Shown: positions 37,001 through 48,966 of the stretch, piece after piece
Layout: each line of letters opens with the position of its first letter
Position numbering within the stretch: the stretch's first letter is position 1
DNA from: Schistocephalus solidus
Taxonomy: Eukaryota; Platyhelminthes; Cestoda; Diphyllobothriidea; Diphyllobothriidae
Assembly (NCBI GenBank): GCA_017591395.1
Contig: WEDG01006501.1
Location: 1-64,000 of the forward strand
Length of the DNA: 64,000 bases
Direction: 5' to 3'
Notes under the pieces: generated by a model
What the model saw: only the letters and a program-made list of their open reading frames with translations
Databases searched by the model: none
What the model was told of the DNA's origin: nothing
Program-made: the position numbers and the translations under genes

Positions 37001-38151
37001 GTTCAACCAATTTTTTACAGTAATGAAAGTAAGAATCTGTCCGGTCTCACCCACTCCTGTCTCCCGTTATGAACCCGTACCAAAGCTAGATCAAGCCAGC
37101 TGGAGACCAGGTGAGGTGGAGTGACTGACAATATATCAGACCCTCTTGTTGCAAGTCATGCGCGAACTTGAATCCCTTTAATTTCCCCTCCGCAGCGGTG
37201 CCTATCCTGGGGGCTCACGGTGACGTTATACCAGACTGGCAGTGAGCACGCAAGCACCTTTGCCCTCCCTTAAAACGTTTCCTCCGAGGCAGCTATGTGT
37301 CATTTCAGTCCTATCAGGAAGATAACTGTGTCGAGAGCGGGGGGTTGGCACTTTTTGTGCTCTTCATTCTTCCAATTCTTCAGTGGTACCAGCCTTGGAG
37401 TCTCCATCCCCGCCGCCACCCCCCCCCTCCCCGCCCCCACGAATTGACTGTCAAAAGTAGGCACTGGTGTACTTTTGGGCTGGATGGCTCTAATTACGAC
37501 TGCTCTCTAGAAGGCCATTTTAACCATATGAGACACCCTCAGAGAACCCGTATGTGCGTGTTGTTGTTTTTGTACTGATTACCACACCAAACAGAGTCTT
37601 GTTCCCGTCTTTTTCGGAATGAACCGTTGAAATAACAACCACGAGGCAAACCAGCTACATGCCTACAAGTTGGTTTACTATTGGTTGTAGTACGGCCCTC
37701 AACACAGAAAATCATAACAACGGAAGTTGATGGTTTCGTGCTTTCCCTCCACTCGTTGTGACCTCCCTCAATGACAGGCGTCCATCTGGAGCGCTTGCCA
37801 ACTACTGATCATGGCGATACGTAGAGAACTGCTAGCGGAATTGCTCCAGACGCACAGGAGCGAGTGTGAAGTAAATTAGCAGTAGGAAGTAATGGTAAGT
37901 ACCTTCTCCCATGAAGGCTCCAATCTACCAACGGACAAGCTACTTAACCAAGTATTCCAGTCTCACACAATTTATATCGTTATAGCGATAGCGTGATGAT
38001 GGTCTTATGTGATACATCATCCCGTTATACAAACGACGCCACTTTAACAGGTTTGACACCGTTTCGTACTAAAGATATATTTGTTAAAGTCTCTTCCCTA
38101 AAGTGGCCTACCGTGGCACTATCTGAATCCTGATGTTCTATCACCCAGTGG

Positions 38152-38169
38152 TTAGGGTTAGGGTTAGGA
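38152..38169. repeat. Short TTAGGG tract
   Basis: GGTTAGGGTTAGGGTTAG, about three perfect telomere-type units, inside degenerate sequence close to a further GAGTTCCTATTCCCGTGTC fragment of the MITE end. It is interstitial, not a chromosome end. Confidence 0.85.
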
Positions 38170-39904
38170 ACTGGGAGTATTTGCACATCCTGGAATATCG
38201 CATAAGGCAACATGTATTACCCGGGGGGGAGAGAGAGAGGGAGTTCCTATTCCCGTGTCTGGCCTCAAGATATTTCCATGTGATTCTGCTGTCCCTGCAA
38301 TAAAAACTGAGACTTAGTTATGCATCGATACGTCTTTATTTGTTGATCATGGTTATTGCCTTAGCAGGTCGCTGTCTTCGTCCTTCTCTGTGGGCATGAA
38401 CAATAAGGTTCAAATATGCTGCGTGTACTTTAAAAGGCGGTTAACAATGGTGTGTCACTTTCTTTTATTCGAGTAGGAATTTGACGAAATGCGTTAATCA
38501 GCCCATTTTTCTGACCTAGAGAGGTGGTTTAAGCCCACGAAGATGACAACGATAAAGAATGTGCATTGCACAAACGTGCTGACCAGCAGTTAAGGGTTAT
38601 TAAATTCTGTAAAATCTAACAAACTTCTTATGGGGAACTTCTAAGCCCATCTTCAAAGAGGGTGCTTCGTTCTCCTCCCTTGATAGCACGCATATCCCAG
38701 TAAGTTGTTTGACGTGGACTGAAGTTAAGTGGAAATATCAGTTGAATTCGCAGTCTGACCGAGGTAGGCCGTTGTTATTTCTCCCAAGCTGTGGCGCGGA
38801 CCGTTAACCTTCCTACCATTATGGGATGTTTTATCCCAGCTGGACTTTAAGTTCCCAGACTAACGTATTTGACGATAGCCATGTTAAGAGTCACAAGCTA
38901 CAATCCTCCTTTTGCAGCTTCGAGGATAGTGCCGTTTGCCTCAGGTACAGTGCCATAACGACTCGCCTTTATCCACTTTATATTCAAAGGTTGAAGTAGG
39001 TTTGGCCCGTCCGCGCGATTCAGGTTAACCAGCCCATTTGTTTCCATCTGGAATCAATCCACCAGAGCGCTAGGCTAAGACGCTACCGTTTTAACTTGAA
39101 GCGGATACTACTCGTCCTGGAGAGATGACTAATGACGTATTGTTGAACGGAAATATGTGTGAAACCATTGTAAAGTCCCTCTTAAGTGTGTCAGTAGTTT
39201 AACTACAACGGTTCGTTTTTCAGCGCTCATCCATCAACAGCATTTCGCTTACAATTCCACTTTCTTGTCAGTTGTATGATGTGACCCGAGCAGACAAAAT
39301 TGTTATCACGCAATGACGCCAGCTGCTAGCACCACCACTTCTTGGCAGCCTACAAATGTTGGACGCGGGTTTGATGCCCTTGTTTACGTTATCTCACGTC
39401 GCGGATCCTGATGGCAGACGGGCTGTCCAGTCAAGGTTCCTCGGGAATCGCCTGTCCTAATCCTGCGCGCGTACGGATGAAAGGGCAACAGGGCAGTTGA
39501 ACATATTGTTCAGTCAGTGACCTAGATCTCATAAATGCTGACCGAAATTCTGAAATGCGTTCTCAAATAGTAAGGATTACTTAAGTGGGGTAGTAAGATT
39601 TATTATATTGCATCATGATATTTCAAAAACACCGGGATGTCGGCTTTTGAATGCATGTCTTCTCAGTCATCTGCAGAAACCGAACTCGTAAAAAATGACT
39701 AGTTAAGTAGTAAGTAGCTTTGATATTATTTTTATAAGCCCTTATACATGTAACTATACTTTGTTGAAAATTGGGACAAAGCTATCCCTTCTTGTATTCA
39801 TTTGATAGTCAGTTACGTTTCTGTCCAAATTATGCCCTCATAAAAAAGCTGTCTTTCAGTTGTGGATAAGTTTATAATTATGGGATTTTTTAAGACCGTA
39901 GAAT

Positions 39905-40362
39905 TTCCACTCAAATAGCATCCTATCTGCCTGCCTATTAGTGTCCCTCATGAGGTATACAACATGGTTCACATCCATCGCACATTTGTATGAACACTAT
40001 ATTCTATCTTGTTAATGGCATAGAGGAACGTATGATATTGCTTCCATGGATAGAATATAGTTTGTAGATTGAAAACACTAAACGGAAAACTTTTTTTAAA
40101 ATTTAAACATACCCTTCCTTCGAGTTTAAAATTTGAAGAAGGCACAGTTTCCATCAAATGAGTATGAGAAAGAATATGTTTGCCCATATTTTCTATGCAA
40201 ATGCGTTTCTCTTTTTAAGGGCATCAAAATCCATAGCAAAAATGCACACTAAATAAGTAATCATGTTTTTCTCGGGTGTCTTTGCAGGAGACTAAAGAGA
40301 CGTTCGTTCACAAGCCATATCCAGTTTTGTCTGAAATATCTGGAAATTATGCTCCAATATAA
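39905..40362 (+). repeat. AT-rich dispersed repeat, plus copy 1
   Basis: Landmarks in order: CACTCAAATAGCATCC, GAACACTATATTCTATCTTG, GGAACGTATGATATTGCTTCC, TTTGCAGGAGACTAAAGAGA, GTCTGAAATATCTGG. They are collinear with the copies at 40998 and 27640 (minus). No coding capacity is recognised. Confidence 0.6.
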
Positions 40363-40997
40363 TAAATATTACAATTCCACTTAAGCATGCATAACCAATG
40401 TAAACAATCATTTTAAAAGTTTGGTAAACATTGCATGAAGTTGGTCACTAAGTGTAGCTGCTTAAAACAAATACGATTTGGCTTGAGTTTGCTAATAATA
40501 ATGGCAGAGGACTAAAAGTTTCCATAAGATCACATGTTGACAAACTAGTCAGTGGCTAATAAAGTTGAGCCGCCAAAATTTCCATCAAAGGATACTGAAG
40601 ATCATTTGGCTAGCAGCAAATGTCACAGGTAGATTTGTGTGATTTCGTACCCTAACTTGCAGTAATAACGGCTACAGGCAATCCCCTGTTTAAGCGTGTT
40701 GATATTGCTCTGGAGTTTGCCGAGGCAGTCTGAAAAAACGCCAAACTGGTCATCATCTAATCGTTATTTAACATTTTTAACATGTAAATGGAATGCTTTC
40801 GAGTGCATGTGATAAGTCTGTTCAGAGACGAACATTAATGGCTGCGTGTTTTAACTTGTACCGAGTTTCCATTTAAATGCGCTGGCTCGGCGAGAATTTA
40901 TCAAAAGCACGCGTATGCTGGCCAGCTGGTCTTATTAAAAAAATATTTACGTTTTAAAAGTTTCTAATCTTAAAAGTTTTATAGACTGTACAATGTC

Positions 40998-41480
40998 GAT
41001 TCAAATCGCATCGTATCTGTGCGTTTTAGTAGTACCCCTCATTAAGTATATTGTATATTCCAACTTACACTGCAAAATTATCGGAACACAATATGTTATC
41101 TTCTTGATGATAGAAAGGAATGTATGATATTCCTTCCACGGAAGGTGTATAGTTTGTGAACTGAAAATTCTAAACGCAAGGGCAGATCTGGCTCAAAATT
41201 ATTTGGGAATCAGAAAACGTTTTTATTGCTTACCACACCCGTTCTTTGAGTAAATACTTGGAAGAAGACCTGATTTGCCATCAAATAAGTACAGGAAATA
41301 ATAACTTTGCTTATGTTTTCTTTAAAGTATATTTGAATTTATAGGGGCATCTAAAATAAAAAATGCACATTTCAGAAGTAGTCAATTTTTATCCAGTGTG
41401 ACTTTTGCAGGCGGCTTAAACGAAATGCATTCAAAAGCCGATATCCTGGCGTGTCCGAAATAGCATGTGCTTGTACCGCA
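40998..41480 (+). repeat. AT-rich dispersed repeat, plus copy 2
   Basis: CGATTCAAATCGCATCG, ACACAATATGTTATCTTC, GGAATGTATGATATTCCTTC, TTTTGCAGGCGGCTTAAACG and GTGTCCGAAATAG follow the same order as copy 1. It lies 640 bp downstream of copy 1 in the same orientation. Confidence 0.6.
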
Positions 41481-41519
41481 CAATATACAATTCTACTAAA
41501 TGTAAAATGAGAAGAAGAG

Positions 41520-41745
41520 GTAATTTTCCTACCAAATGAGTATAAGGAGGAATATATCCGTACATCCTTTCTAGAAAATATACTTCAATTTATACGAGTA
41601 TCGAAAATCAATATAAAAACTGCATATTACTTAAGTATTCATTTTTGACGAAAGCGCATTTCTGCAGGCGGCTGAAAAGACGTGCATTCAAAATTCGTTG
41701 CTATGGCGTGTCTGAAATATTTTGAAATTACGCTCCAAGATAATC
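41520..41745 (+). repeat. AT-rich dispersed repeat, partial copy 3
   Basis: This is the 3' half only: CCAAATGAGTATAAGGAGG, TTTCTGCAGGCGGCTGAAAA, GTGTCTGAAATATTTTG and TTACGCTCCAAGATAA. It directly follows copy 2 in the same orientation, so the cluster looks like an unequal duplication. Confidence 0.6.
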
Positions 41746-42351
41746 AACCTTGCAAACTCTTTTAAAGTACTCCTTCCTGATCGAAGACACATGTCAGAAT
41801 TTTGGTTAAAATTTCATTAGATTAATCACTGACTGTATATTCGCAGTAATCAATCAGACGCTTGCAACCGACTAGGTTATTTATCTCTTTGGTTGATATA
41901 CTGCTGCTATATAGCCGCCGATCGGCGACCTCGCCTCACACTCATGGGCCTGACGATTCGCTCGTCGCCATGCTCACACAGAAAAAATACCGACTGGTTA
42001 GATGAAAAAATCTCTTGCGGACTTCATTCTGCTGGCAGCACATCAAACGGGGCGAAGTTCTCACAGCTTTCTGCGCCCACTGCCAGTGGCGAACCACCCG
42101 TCTTCCAATTCATCCGCCACCTTGTCCAAACATTTCCTGTGCCTTTTCTGGCCCACCCATACTTGACCCTGAAATCTCCCCAACACGTAGCGCTAGCACG
42201 TTGTCAATCTTACGTGCATGGATCGTTTGCAAACCATGCCATTCATAGTCTAGACATTGCTCTCCTGTGAGGACCCCAAGCCTTCAACCTATGACTTTCT
42301 GCCTCATTTTAGGGGAAAAAACATCCTATTTGGGTCATGGAGTGTACAAAC

Positions 42352-42427
42352 TTCTGAAATTTACCGTAAGGTCACTTATTTTCAGCGGGCGGGGTGGTTC
42401 CTATTCCCATGTCCTGTTTAGGCATCC
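42352..42427 (-). mobile_element. CCCTAA-interior MITE, terminal fragment
   Basis: CGGGGTGGTTCCTATTCCC and TTCAGCGGGCGG are the reverse complement of the left end of the copy at 45712, including the adjacent TAAATTTCAG block. Only the first 75 bp of the element are present. Confidence 0.6.
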
Positions 42428-42927
42428 CTACCGTCAGTTGACCCCTCCAAATTGTTGGCCGAGCTTTTTACTGTTGTTTTATTAAGAAACTTTTCCTCCT
42501 CGTGCCAGCGCCAGGCATTTTCGTTCCTTTAGCTTGGGGTGTGCAATTTCCCTCCCTGGACGCGCATACTCGCCCCAGTCGGAAGCACAGGTGCAACCGC
42601 GATTGATGGCGGCGGCGCGGCGAGGTGCGGCGGCGAAAGCAACAGGTCTTTTTCAGGTCGAAAGTACATGCCGTACGCGCGGGCTGGCACACGGACACGA
42701 AATATGAGGGCATTCCAAGAGGCAGGATAGAGGGACCAGCCTCTCCTTTTATAGACCTGCACCTATGTACATCTGGCAGCACAACCATGGGGGTAGATGT
42801 CTAGTCTATCCTTTCGCTCTCGCCCAGCTCCGTCCCGCTATCCCAGCCACGTTTGCTAGTAATCGCCGCCAGTTCCCTGCGCTGCTTCTTTGCACCTACT
42901 TGTCGTTGGGTGGCTACCGAGCACAGG

Positions 42928-42961
42928 CATGCACGAGCACATATATATGTGCTCGTGCATG
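42928..42961. repeat. Perfect 34-bp palindrome
   Basis: CATGCACGAGCACATAT is followed without spacer by its exact reverse complement. A short TG run follows. It could extrude a cruciform. No protein site is recognised. Confidence 0.9.
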
Positions 42962-42970
42962 TGTGTGTGT

Positions 42971-43110
42971 ACTCCCACTCCGTGGGATCCGAGCCCGGTG
43001 TGGTGGTACGCCCAGGGGCGGCTCCAGCCGTGCCAGCAACCTGCGCCCTCTCCCATCTCCGGTCTTCTTGACTCTGTCATGGGACCGGGTTCAGGTGGGG
43101 TAGGAGGAGT
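42971..43110 (+). repeat. GC-rich repeat, copy A
   Basis: Begins ACTCCCACTCCGTGGGATCC and includes GGTGTGGTGGTACGCCCAGG. It is nearly identical to 43657-43800. Neighbouring modules (43135-43255 and 43522-43640, sharing GTGGCTGACTGGTGGTCTGA) are also duplicated, so a larger composite unit was copied and rearranged. Confidence 0.85.
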
Positions 43111-43656
43111 GAGTGCGGTAACGATAAGCGTCGCGGTTGGAAGGTTGCCAACTGACAATTACACTCAGACCTCGCAGTTAGTCCAATGTGTGTTGTGTGA
43201 AGTGGCTGACTGGTGGTCTGAGAGTCAGGCTGCGATGGCTCCTCACGTGACCTCTGGCTATCTCACACATGTGAGATGTAAGCCGTTCAATCCCCTGTTG
43301 TGTAAAATCCTGGTGTTCATGTTTGGGGGGCCCGGTCGTGTACATAGTACACGTAGACGAGGTCACCAACAGCTGCGCCCACTTCCGCATCAGTCAGCTG
43401 ACCGGCTCGGATGGTGGTCTGATTGTGGGGGTGGGGGAGAGCGTGAGGTCAACAGCTCTGCGCATTTTCCTCACTATAAACAATCTGACGTGCTTGAAAC
43501 TATCACGGTGTGCTAAAAGCCGTGGCTTGGAAGGTAGCCAACTGACAGTATAACTCGGACCGAGTGGTCAGCCCAATGTGTGTTTTATGTGGAGTGGCTG
43601 ACTGGTGGTCTGAGATTCAGGCTGCAATGGCTCCTTCTTAATGTGGCCTTTATGGC

Positions 43657-43930
43657 ACTCCCACTCCGTGGGATCCGAGCCAGGTGTGGTGGTACGCCCA
43701 GGGGCGGCTCCGGCCGCGCCAGCCACCTGCGCCCTCTCCCATCTCCGGTATTCTTGACTCTGTCATGGCACCGGGCTCAGGTGGGGGAGGAGGAGAGAGT
43801 GGTAGATGCAGTGTGAGTCTACTATCATTTTAAGCTAAATCACGCGTAAGTCACCGTCCCTGCATCACCCTTCCGTGTAGTATACGGCGGACATCGTCGA
43901 ACTCCGACGGTCGAACTGTCGTGTGTGTCA
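43657..43930 (+). repeat. GC-rich repeat, copy B, with 3' part
   Basis: 43657-43800 repeats copy A. 43790-43930 (GTAGATGCAGTG, AAGTCACCGTCCCTGCAT, GGACATCGTCGAACT) is shared with two copies at 50.2-50.8 kb, so it is the 3' part of the same family. Confidence 0.8.
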
Positions 43931-44837
43931 TGTCTTTGACCCTTTACATCTCTTGATTTGTGTCATCAGTGCATCCTAATCAGTATGTGAATTTTTCTTC
44001 CCGTCATGGTTAATGGACGAGGGAAGGGACTTCAGATAATCCCCCCCCCTCTGATCTTCTCACAATGGTTGACAATTTAGGTGCGGCCTTCAAAGAAATC
44101 CTCACTGTTATCAATCATGTGGTCTTGATTCTGCATATGTGTTTGGCATTTCGGGATAGTCCGAACATATATGGCTACCAGAAGGCTGGGAAAAGCATAA
44201 TATGACCTTTTACTTAAGTCCATCTGCGCTAAAATATGTAGCGCGTTCCGTAATGGGTTGTTCACGCAGAGACAGTCCTTACTCTGGCACTCGGCCTGTC
44301 GGGTTATAAACCTCTTTGACTGCAAGAGTGTTCCTCTGCGTTCCTTTTAGGTGATTTACGCAGACGTCTGGGAAGTAGTCTGAGTCGGCTGCGACGAGTT
44401 CACTTCTAAAAAATAAAGTAGGAAGGCTCTATTATCGACTACTCTCCCAAGCTACCTCTCTCTCCCTCCGGCTTTTTGTTTTGGTGAACCCACTTCTCCT
44501 GGTCTTCTTCAGTGGCGGCTGCGTTGATGTGGTGTCGGGTTAGTCTGCACACGAGACTTATTGCGTGATAACGCTCGGCTCAGATACCGCGTGCACACAT
44601 TTGCACACCCGGCGCTCGCCTGTCTGTCTGTGTGTGTGAGCAGGCCAGCTTTGGGGATGCCCGCTTGATGATTTATTCGGCGGGCGGGAAGTGATACAAG
44701 TCTAGGGTCTTTTTTATAGTGTGAGTCACTGGCTGTGGCGGGGAAGCGACATGATCGTCTCCTGCACCTGCCCGGACAATCGCCTCTCCGGCCTGCCTTT
44801 CCGGGGGGAGGACAGTACTGCAGCGGCAACTGTCCTC

Positions 44838-44861
44838 ACACACACACACACACACACACAC
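44838..44861. repeat. CA microsatellite
   Basis: About twelve CA units in an otherwise unremarkable stretch. Confidence 0.9.
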
Positions 44862-44919
44862 AACTCCCTCTGCAACAGCGCAGCACACATTTCTGCATAT
44901 GGACGCGTTGTTTTTTTGT

Positions 44920-45310
44920 TTTTATTTTAGCTTCTTCAGAAATTAATCGCGAACTTGAAATTAACCAGTCTGTTTGAGGAGTTATTGGCGTAGACTGAAA
45001 TTTTATGTGGATATTTGAGTCGAGCTCTATCAGCCACAGCGGGATAACCGCGTGCCAACAGGCAGTCAGGCGTACATACAGGGCTTACAGGATATGCCAT
45101 AGCTACAGCACAGGCACAAGCTAAAGGCGTCGCATGGCACAGCTGTGAGGAGTTCAGCTGATCAGTTGGTCCCCCAGACTTCCCAATGTTTGCTTTCTGG
45201 TAGATGCTTCAATTTAAAAACTGCTGCTTTTTATTTCCTCAGAACTTAATCGTTGGCTTGGAGTAAATCCGTCTATTGGAAGTTTTGTAGGCGTAAGGCG
45301 AAGGTTATTT
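44920..45310. repeat. Diverged ~295-bp direct repeat pair
   Basis: TTTTAGCTTCTTCAGAAATT with a following GGAGTTATTGGCGTAGACTG recurs as TTTATTTCCTCAGAACTTAA with GGAAGTTTTGTAGGCGTAAG about 295 bp later. An old tandem duplication of unknown origin. Confidence 0.5.
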
Positions 45311-45711
45311 GAAGACAGGGGGCCCAGTGGTGAGCTGAACCCCTCGCAGTTGTGCCATGCAACGGCAGATTACCGGTGAATCACGTTTCTGGACCTTTAG
45401 CTAGTATCTGTGCTGGGAATATGGCGTATCATGTAAAGCCCTTTACGTGTAGTTTTATTTGCATTGGAGCAGGGAATCCAGACCCCATTTTAATCGGCGA
45501 CTATATAAGTAATTACGAAGTCATCTACTAAAATCAGATTGGAAGAATTTGTTAGTAAATTCTTTTTTATTTTAATTCCACGGTGTGTGTAATTTAACCA
45601 TCACTACTTCCAGCATTCCGTCCCCTTCGTAATGGTCAAGGAATGTCTTCATCTGATTGTGTCTGTAGGTTAGGTGATGCTGAACTGTTTCCTTGGTCAG
45701 TGTATAGACGC

Positions 45712-46056
45712 CTTGTACGGCGGCCTCACCAGGACACGGGAATAGGAACCACCCTGCCCGCTTAAAATAAACAGCTTCACGGTAAATTTCAGGAAGGATA
45801 AATATATTCGAGTTTTAATGCTAACACTAACCCTAACATACAACTAAACTCTCGCCTTAGTCTTAACCTACCCTAAACCTAAACCCTACAGCTAACACGA
45901 TAATAACCTTAATTCTTAGCCTAATCGTGTCCTTAACCCAAAATCTGACCCTAAACCTAAAGTTACTCCTTAACATAATTTCCTTGGAATTTAGCGCAAA
46001 GCCACGTGTATTGTGGGTGGTTCCTTTTCCCGTGTCCAGCTTAGGCGGCCATACAA
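45712..46056 (+). mobile_element. CCCTAA-interior MITE, copy 3 (best)
   Basis: The terminal inverted repeats are clear over about 45 bp. The left end runs CTTGTACGGCGGCCTCACC then GGACACGGGAATAGGAACCA. The right end runs TGGTTCCTTTTCCCGTGTCC then GCTTAGGCGGCCATACAA. The interior CCTAAACCTAAACCCTAC and the block TTTAGCGCAAAGCCACGTG match copies 1 and 2. No transposase is encoded, so it would depend on enzymes from elsewhere. Confidence 0.72.
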
Positions 46057-48096
46057 CGCATCCTTACCGAACTTTACCCTCGACTTAACATCCCTTATTC
46101 GTCCTGAAAATGTTACTTTGGTTCCGAAGATGATTACAGAAACAGGAGGCATACATTTTGATTTTTCACTCTGATACATATTCTACGAAAGAGCGCTGTA
46201 CCCACTGATGTCGCCGACACATTCACATGTTCTGATTTTTTGTGACCGAGGGAATGCGATTTAACATTGTTCTAGTGTCGATACACGCACAAAAGTATCT
46301 ACTGGAAGATATTTTTAACTGTTTAGATCGGCTGTCCGGCCACAAATCATGCTGTAGCACTTACCTAACTGTATATTTAAGTCGCACTAGTTTGGTGGAT
46401 ATTTACAACACCACTGCGCAGTGCATCTACTTTTAAAACAGTCTGGCCGTCAGTTATATTCACAAGTCTGCAGACGGAATGAGTTTCGGAACGTTTTTTT
46501 TTCTGGACTGCAATGCCGACCGGCCATGTTTAGCACCTCGCTGTTTACGCTCATCTTGACAAGCGATTTTTCTGACATCTCTGCGCACCGCGCATGCACA
46601 TCTTGGGATTATACTTCAAAAAACGGCGTTTTGTTCAGAATCGGGGTGGCCCTGGCAGATCAGCGAAACAAAGAGGCCATCCCCAGCTAGCTCTTTCGCG
46701 GCCCCTTTGTGTGCGCATGTACGCGCGAGAAGGGGGTTTTTTGAGCGTGGGAAGGGGCGAACCATCGGGTAATGTCATACACACTGACCTGTGCAAACGC
46801 GGGCTCCCCTCAATAGCCAGTCATGGCGGCCCTTTCCAGGTGTGGCCAAAATTTGGGGTGCATGTGTGTGTGTGTTGAAAGAAAATTCTAGCCTTCAGAT
46901 GAAACGAAGCGCAGCGCCGGACGTCTTTAGAACCGCCCTCACGGGACTGCACCGACGGGGAGCGTGAGGGAGAACACACGCGAAACCTATTATCGGAGAA
47001 TTACCAATTCTGTTGTGCAGTTTGGTTGGTTGAACGCCTACTAACATCCACCGTTATTTTGACCACTGTGTGAGAGTAAATCATTTTTCGTTCTCTACAC
47101 AGTCGCAACTCCAAGCCGATAAACTTTCGCCATTGTACATTTTTGCTCACCCAGAATTACTGTTGGAGTAATCACAGATCTCAAACTTGTTTTGGCGGGG
47201 ATTTTGGCCTGCCTGCACTTAGCCGCCTCCGATCTATGAAGGCCAGTCAACAACTAAGGTGAACTTCCACCTGCATCATTAGGCAGTGAGAGCGGTTCGT
47301 GTGCTCTACCTCGCTGTCATGATTCTCTTCGAACTTCCTTAGTATTCTGATGGAAGCGAACCACATGTCTAAAGAAAGAAGAATGTGCATTCAAGCCTCC
47401 CATCATACTTGATAACCGAGCGGAGGCCAGAATTACCAATGGTAGTCTGGCAGAAGACGGTATCATATGTGGGCTCCTTGGGTCACAATGCTCTTCGCTA
47501 GTTGGCCTACATCTAAACCCATTGTCTTGCCTTCGATGCTTTAGTAAGATTTGGAGACTTAGAAGGTGTACCAGCAAAACGGAGAAGGCGCAGCTCCCTT
47601 CATTGGAGCTATATTTTGGGATCTCGAAACTGAAGTGGTGAAACCTGATCCTGGTGACTCACATATCTGGACAAAGTCAATCTAACAGTTTTTTTTTTGT
47701 TATTTTGGGATACATTTGGATTTTTTAGAATGAATTCATTGTGCAGGCATCAGGGGATGGTCTATCCAAATCGTTTCTCTTGAACAGATATGGTACAGCA
47801 ATTCATAGTCAGGTGTCGAAAACCAAATTTAAAAATTAATTTGAGATCGGACTTGGAATCGTCGGTGGGATATTCCTCTTGGGTCATCAATTCTGAAATC
47901 TTTAGTGAGGTATATAGTCAATTTTGACAGCTTCTTATTTGAATTTGGTGTTTTGTTTCTACTAGAAAGCTGCCACATATATTTAATCTCTCTAAACAAT
48001 TTTGTGTTTTAAAACTATTAGACATATTTTTATTATTCTTGTTTTAATTACGGGAAGTCGGGAATTCATATAATTATGAGACATGAGTTCTAACGC

Positions 48097-48966
48097 GTGA
48101 ATGCAACCTCGCAGGCAGGTCGCAAGATCAATGGTGTATTTTGCTCTAGTGCCGAACTGAACGTCACTGTCGATTCAGATCCATCTCCAAATACGCAGGA
48201 ATTATCGTTGACGTTTGGTGTTAGCAAGCAGGCCGTATTAACTCACCTAGCTGAAGTCGGTAAAGTGAAAAAGTTGGACATGTTGGTTCCACATGAACTG
48301 AATGAAAAGCAGAAATGACAGCCTTTGGAAAATTGCATGATATTGCTTTCTCGTCACATAAATGATTCATTTTTGGATCGAATTATAACGTGTGATGACA
48401 AATGGATCCGAAACGATAACCGTAAACGTTCAACACAGTAGGATGACAAGGAAAAGCCGTCAAAACGCAACCCACAGCGTAATATTCATCAAAAGATGTA
48501 GATAGGGAGTGTTTGGTGGTCTGGCGCGGGTGTGATCCATTATAATTTCATGAAACCTGGCTCATAGATCTGGGCAAAAGTATAAAGCAGCCAGTTGCAC
48601 CAATTGATCCAAAAACTTGCCGAAAAACAGCCAATATTCGTCAACCGATGGACAAATATTCTATTGCATGACAACGTTAGACCGCACACCGCACCAATTA
48701 AAGTGTTAAAATTACAGGATTCGGCATTGGAATTTCTCCATCATCCACCACACTCACTAGATTTTGCCTCCACTTACTGCCACCTCTTCCAGAGTTTTAA
48801 TAAAATTTTCGTAGGAAAACATTTTGAATTTCGACACTGCGGTAAAACAGGTCTTCTGAGATGTCATTGACTCTCGATTACCAGGCTTTCTTACATAACC
48901 GGACTGAACAAGCTATTGCGGAAAGGTTAAAAGTGTATTGACAATGTGGGTGCATACTTTGGTGAA
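48097..48966 (+). pseudogene. Mariner transposase relic
   Basis: Tc1/mariner transposase (cut-and-paste at TA), probably of the cecropia/Hsmar-like subfamily. One frame from 48097 to 48867 reads through the second helix-turn-helix (TQELSLTFGVSKQAVLTHL), GKVKKLDMLVPHELNEKQK, the first catalytic Asp in TCDDKWI, VWWSGAGVIHYNF, the second in LLHDNVRPHTA, and HHPPHSLDFASTYCHLF. Stops in frame are at 48316, 48439, 48499, 48565 and 48583. The third catalytic Asp (normally in the DYHLF box, D34D spacing) is Tyr (TYCHLF). After 48867 frameshifts lead to a typical end, NVGAYFGED. The N-terminal part is missing and no terminal repeats were identified. It is dead. Confidence 0.88.

Noticed and set aside
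38140..38280. TTAGGG tract as a chromosome end
   Set aside because: Only about three units, with ordinary DNA on both sides and MITE-like fragments nearby.
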